Positions 60,803 to 64,000 of a DNA stretch of 64,000 nt are shown one piece after another (positions within the stretch are counted from its first letter, which is position 1; the number at the start of each line of letters is the position of its first letter). Made by a program: the position numbers and the translations under genes. The notes under the pieces were generated by a model. That model saw nothing but the letters and a program-made list of their open reading frames with translations. It had not been told where the DNA came from and searched no databases. Source of the stretch: Tanytarsus gracilentus (Eukaryota; Arthropoda; Insecta; Diptera; Chironomidae); assembly GCA_038502055.1 (NCBI GenBank), contig JAXRKN010000037.1, forward strand, positions 4,607,501 to 4,671,500, in the 5' to 3' direction.

Positions 60803-63800
60803 GTAAGTCAAGACATTTAGAAAGCACAATGGAGAATTTATGGACAAATCAAATGGCCATGCCGCAAACAAACAAATTGCTCGAGTAAAAATCTTCTAGT
60901 ATGGTTGAGGGAGGGTTCGCGTGCGTGTACTTCCTTACTTACTACATCGCCGTGCTACTTTATTCAACTTCACTGCTGGCTCTTTATTATTTATATGAGT
61001 GATAGGAATGTTTACTTGTTCCGAGGGAGGGTTAATCAAATTTTACCAACCCTCGTTTGTTTTTTACCACACAACCGCCGTCGAATGCCGAAAGCAGCGA
61101 AGAGAAAAATTCATTTATGGAAATTAAAGAAACATATTTTACCACAAAATTTATTATTGCAATATGTTAAAAATTGAGGCCGCATATCTGCATTGGTCGA
61201 ATCTATCTGATGATTTCTTTGCATTACAGTTTAAGTTCAAGCAATTATGAAAAAGAGATTTTTAAAAGATTAGCTGTGGAAATTTCTTTCTAAATCAAAT
61301 ATATTTTCTCATCATTATGCAGAGCGATAAAAATCTTCACACAATGTGTCGCACATAATATTCTAGTTTTGAAAAGAAGAAGAAAAGAATCATAAATTTA
61401 AATCACATCTAATTTCACTTCAAATTCCCCTCGACATCATTCTCGTATATTCTTTATCACTCACTAGCTGTCACTTCCCCCCAATATAAACGTTGACTTA
61501 CGGCTCTTTCTAAAGCACACATATAATCACTGTTGAACAACAACTCGAAAAAAAACTATACATAAATACTCAAATGGGCGCATCCTTATTAATCTCAATT
61601 TAAATTGATAAATTCAATATATATTTATTGTTTCATAGCTGCTGTGTGTGCTTAACAAAAGAGAGATTCTATGTGTGCACATATTCATGTGGATTTTAAA
61701 TTGATGACAATTAAAACTGATTTGTCAAGTTTATGTGTGCATAAATTTCTATTTGAGCGGAGTGAGGTGAAAGCCACAAACTAAGCAAGAATATTTTCTA
61801 ACGGAAAATGCTTTTCAGCCACTTCACCGCAAGTTTCCTCTCGTTATTATTATGATTATTATTTTAAAAGTCACGAAAAACTATTTTTCTTGGTGCAAAA
61901 AATTTTCTTGTGTCAAATTTTCATCACTGCTGTTTCCTGTACGGAATTATGGTTTAAATATAATTTCATTTTTGGTGTTGTTACTCCTCATATTGTCGGA
62001 GCATACTGACAACATTTCATCAAATTTTTGATAAGAAATTGCCAAATTTCTTCCGTGCCTTTCAAATCGAATTTCCGAAAATTTCAATAACAATAAAAAA
62101 TGCATTTTATATATTGACACGTTGCCTTATGCAATTTTGTGATCACTCAAATAGAATTTTCGTTTTTGCACAAAATGGCGGAAAATCCCTGAAATAAAAA
62201 AAAGTTTTCGCCGAGTTGGAAAAAATTGAAAAATCTTGTTCGCAACAAAATGTCTAATCACGCATACGAGCGATTATTATTATTCCTTCCTCTCCTGACA
62301 TAAATGTATTTAGTGCAATTTGCATATTAGTATGCCACACATATAATCGAAAGCTCGCATATGTGAAAAGGAGTGAGAAAATAAAAAATTATTTTTTGAT
62401 TAAATGAAAAATTTTTTTGCAATCAAAAAGTGAATAATTTGCATATAAAAGGTAAATATATTGTGCGATGATAATGGGAAGCTAATAAAAATTGTGTGTT
62501 CGCAATATTTTTCACTACAAATTTTTTCTTTCTCTCTGAAAATCATGCGAGTTCACATACAATTTTTTTGCGGGCACAAAATAAACAAATCAGTCGAGAA
62601 AATGTGTGTACATAATTTTCTTTGGTGCAATTTTTCAATTTGCCTAATAGAAATTGACATGTGTGAATGATAAAGTGTGTGTATATGCATTCTGAGGGCA
62701 ATTCTGCGTTCACTATGTGAATAAATATATGCAAAAATGTTGTACACTTTTTATATTAAATTCAATAAAGACGGCATATTGAGTGAATTAATTTACACAC
62801 AGCAGAAAAACAAACTTTTCACATGAAGAATTTAATCAATAAGCAACTAAAAGAGAAAACGAGAGAAAAAGCAATAAATAATAATCTTTTTATTACTGAA
62901 GAAAGGAGGAGAAGAAGAAAGGAAAAGGGTGGAAATTTTCATGTTCTTCATACTCTTTGCACTCACTCAATTGCGAGACGGTCAAATGTAAATTAATAGT
63001 TTATTAATTGTCATCGTTGCAGCAATATGTAAAATTAACACACAAAAAAGCTTTGCTTTCAAATAATTTATTACAAAATTTAGAGGTTCTCATTTTAATT
63101 TCATTGTCACCCCTTCAAAAAAACTCAAATATCCCTTTTTGTAAATTTATTGCAGGCAATTTCTTTTTTATTTCAACTCACACAAAAAAGAAATTGTAAT
63201 GAGTCAACGATTATTATTCTTTTATTTATCGATAACGCGTGCACTAAGTGTTTAATATTTACACTCCATATTATGACGCCTTAGAGCATTAAACCATAAA
63301 TATCCAGTTATATTGAGAGGAGTTTCATGAAGCTATTGAAATGAAATAGTTGAGAGCAAAAATTGAAAATAAAAGTGCAATGCTTTACACTTGGTAACGA
63401 TTTTCAAATCGATTAACGTCATTAATTACTTCATTTAGTTCTCTTTGGCATTGATTTGCTGCGTGTGTTGTGTGTGCGCGCAGAAAAACACGCTTAAAAA
63501 TGCACTTCAGCTCTCTTGTTTAATCAATTTTCAATTTACTTTTATTTTTTTCATTAACTTTAAGTTTCTGTTTTTTGTTGCTGCGGTGCCAAAAAGAAAA
63601 TGAGAGAGAAAATTTATAAAAAGTGTAACAATTTTCCAATCATACTATTTTTGCATAATAATCAATAGCTTTATGGACTGTATTTTAGAGCTTGTACAGT
63701 GTAATGATGCGAACTAGTTTTATGAGCTTCTTTTTTTCTCGGAAGAGATACAAGAGGCCAATAATGGAAAATGCTGTGTGTTTGTATGTAATTTACACAC

Positions 63801-64000
63801 AGCACCCAATCGATAATTGGCCTTCAAATTATTTAAATTTTCCAGAGAGAGCACCACAGAAGGCATGAAAGAAATGTTAATTATGGCTTGAAAAACCTCA
63901 GGCTAACAGGTGGTCATAACATTGCTTCTCTCTCTCACTCACTTACTTCCTTTTTTATTACTCTCGCTCTAACTAGACTTTAATTCTTTCACATTTAAAC
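60803..64000 (+). other. Dll: Distal-less intron 3 (runs off the window)
   Basis: Starts with a GTAAGT donor. The expected recognition-helix exon is not found in the remaining 3.2 kb, so the acceptor lies beyond 64000. Contains AT- and GA-rich sequence with no recognised gene. Confidence 0.8.

Overview
The window is AT-rich insect genomic DNA, almost certainly from a dipteran and probably a nematoceran (midge or mosquito grade). The evidence is a Distal-less gene with insect-type N-terminal and homeodomain sequence, an ecdysis triggering hormone precursor with dipteran-like PGFFLK...PRL peptides, very short introns (about 55-70 nt), and a Drosophila-style initiator plus downstream-promoter-element core promoter. 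The species cannot be named from sequence alone.

Layout. 1-7037 is non-coding and is probably promoter and/or intron of the gene that follows. 7038-9352 (+) is the 3' part of a gene like vertebrate ANKRD11/ANKRD12. A compact housekeeping block follows: a p68-type DEAD-box RNA helicase (9619-13844, +), a small SAM-domain protein (14419-14874, +), the tRNA-thiolation protein CTU2 (14896-16134, -) and mitochondrial malonyl-CoA:ACP transacylase (16299-17633, +). A second, full-length ANKRD11/12-like gene is on the minus strand (30283 down to 17749) with a 9.6-kb intron. It is the inverted paralog of the 7-9 kb copy. ORC4 (30616-32132, +) and the neuropeptide gene ETH (32317-32966, +) come next. 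A gene desert of about 23 kb (32967-55675) follows, with two structured repeats: a fold-back element at 42002-44721, itself interrupted by a probable truncated retrotransposon, and an element with terminal inverted repeats and internal satellite arrays at 47670-49566. The window ends in Distal-less (+; core promoter near 55678, coding exons at 56937, 58310 and 60624), whose last exon(s) lie beyond 64000.

The gene models were joined by hand from GT-AG junctions with consistent phase. All complete models close in frame: helicase 644 aa, SAM protein 151 aa, CTU2 412 aa, MCAT 387 aa, minus-strand ANKRD-like 912 aa, ORC4 450 aa, ETH precursor 199 aa.

The least ordinary feature is the ANKRD-like pair. 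A tract of about 1.9 kb is almost identical between the inverted copies, differing by only a few bases and glutamine-codon counts. Identity stops abruptly at the exon 5' edge and at one codon near the 3' end, beyond which the copies are strongly diverged and the intron is unrelated. This fits gene conversion between inverted paralogs that flank four housekeeping genes, although an assembly artefact must be excluded. Other notable points are a start codon split by an intron in the helicase gene, a nine-base two-way poly(A) signal overlapping the CTU2 stop, paired PP1-docking-like motifs in the SAM protein, and a GC-rich ATG-less in-frame extension upstream of the Dll start.
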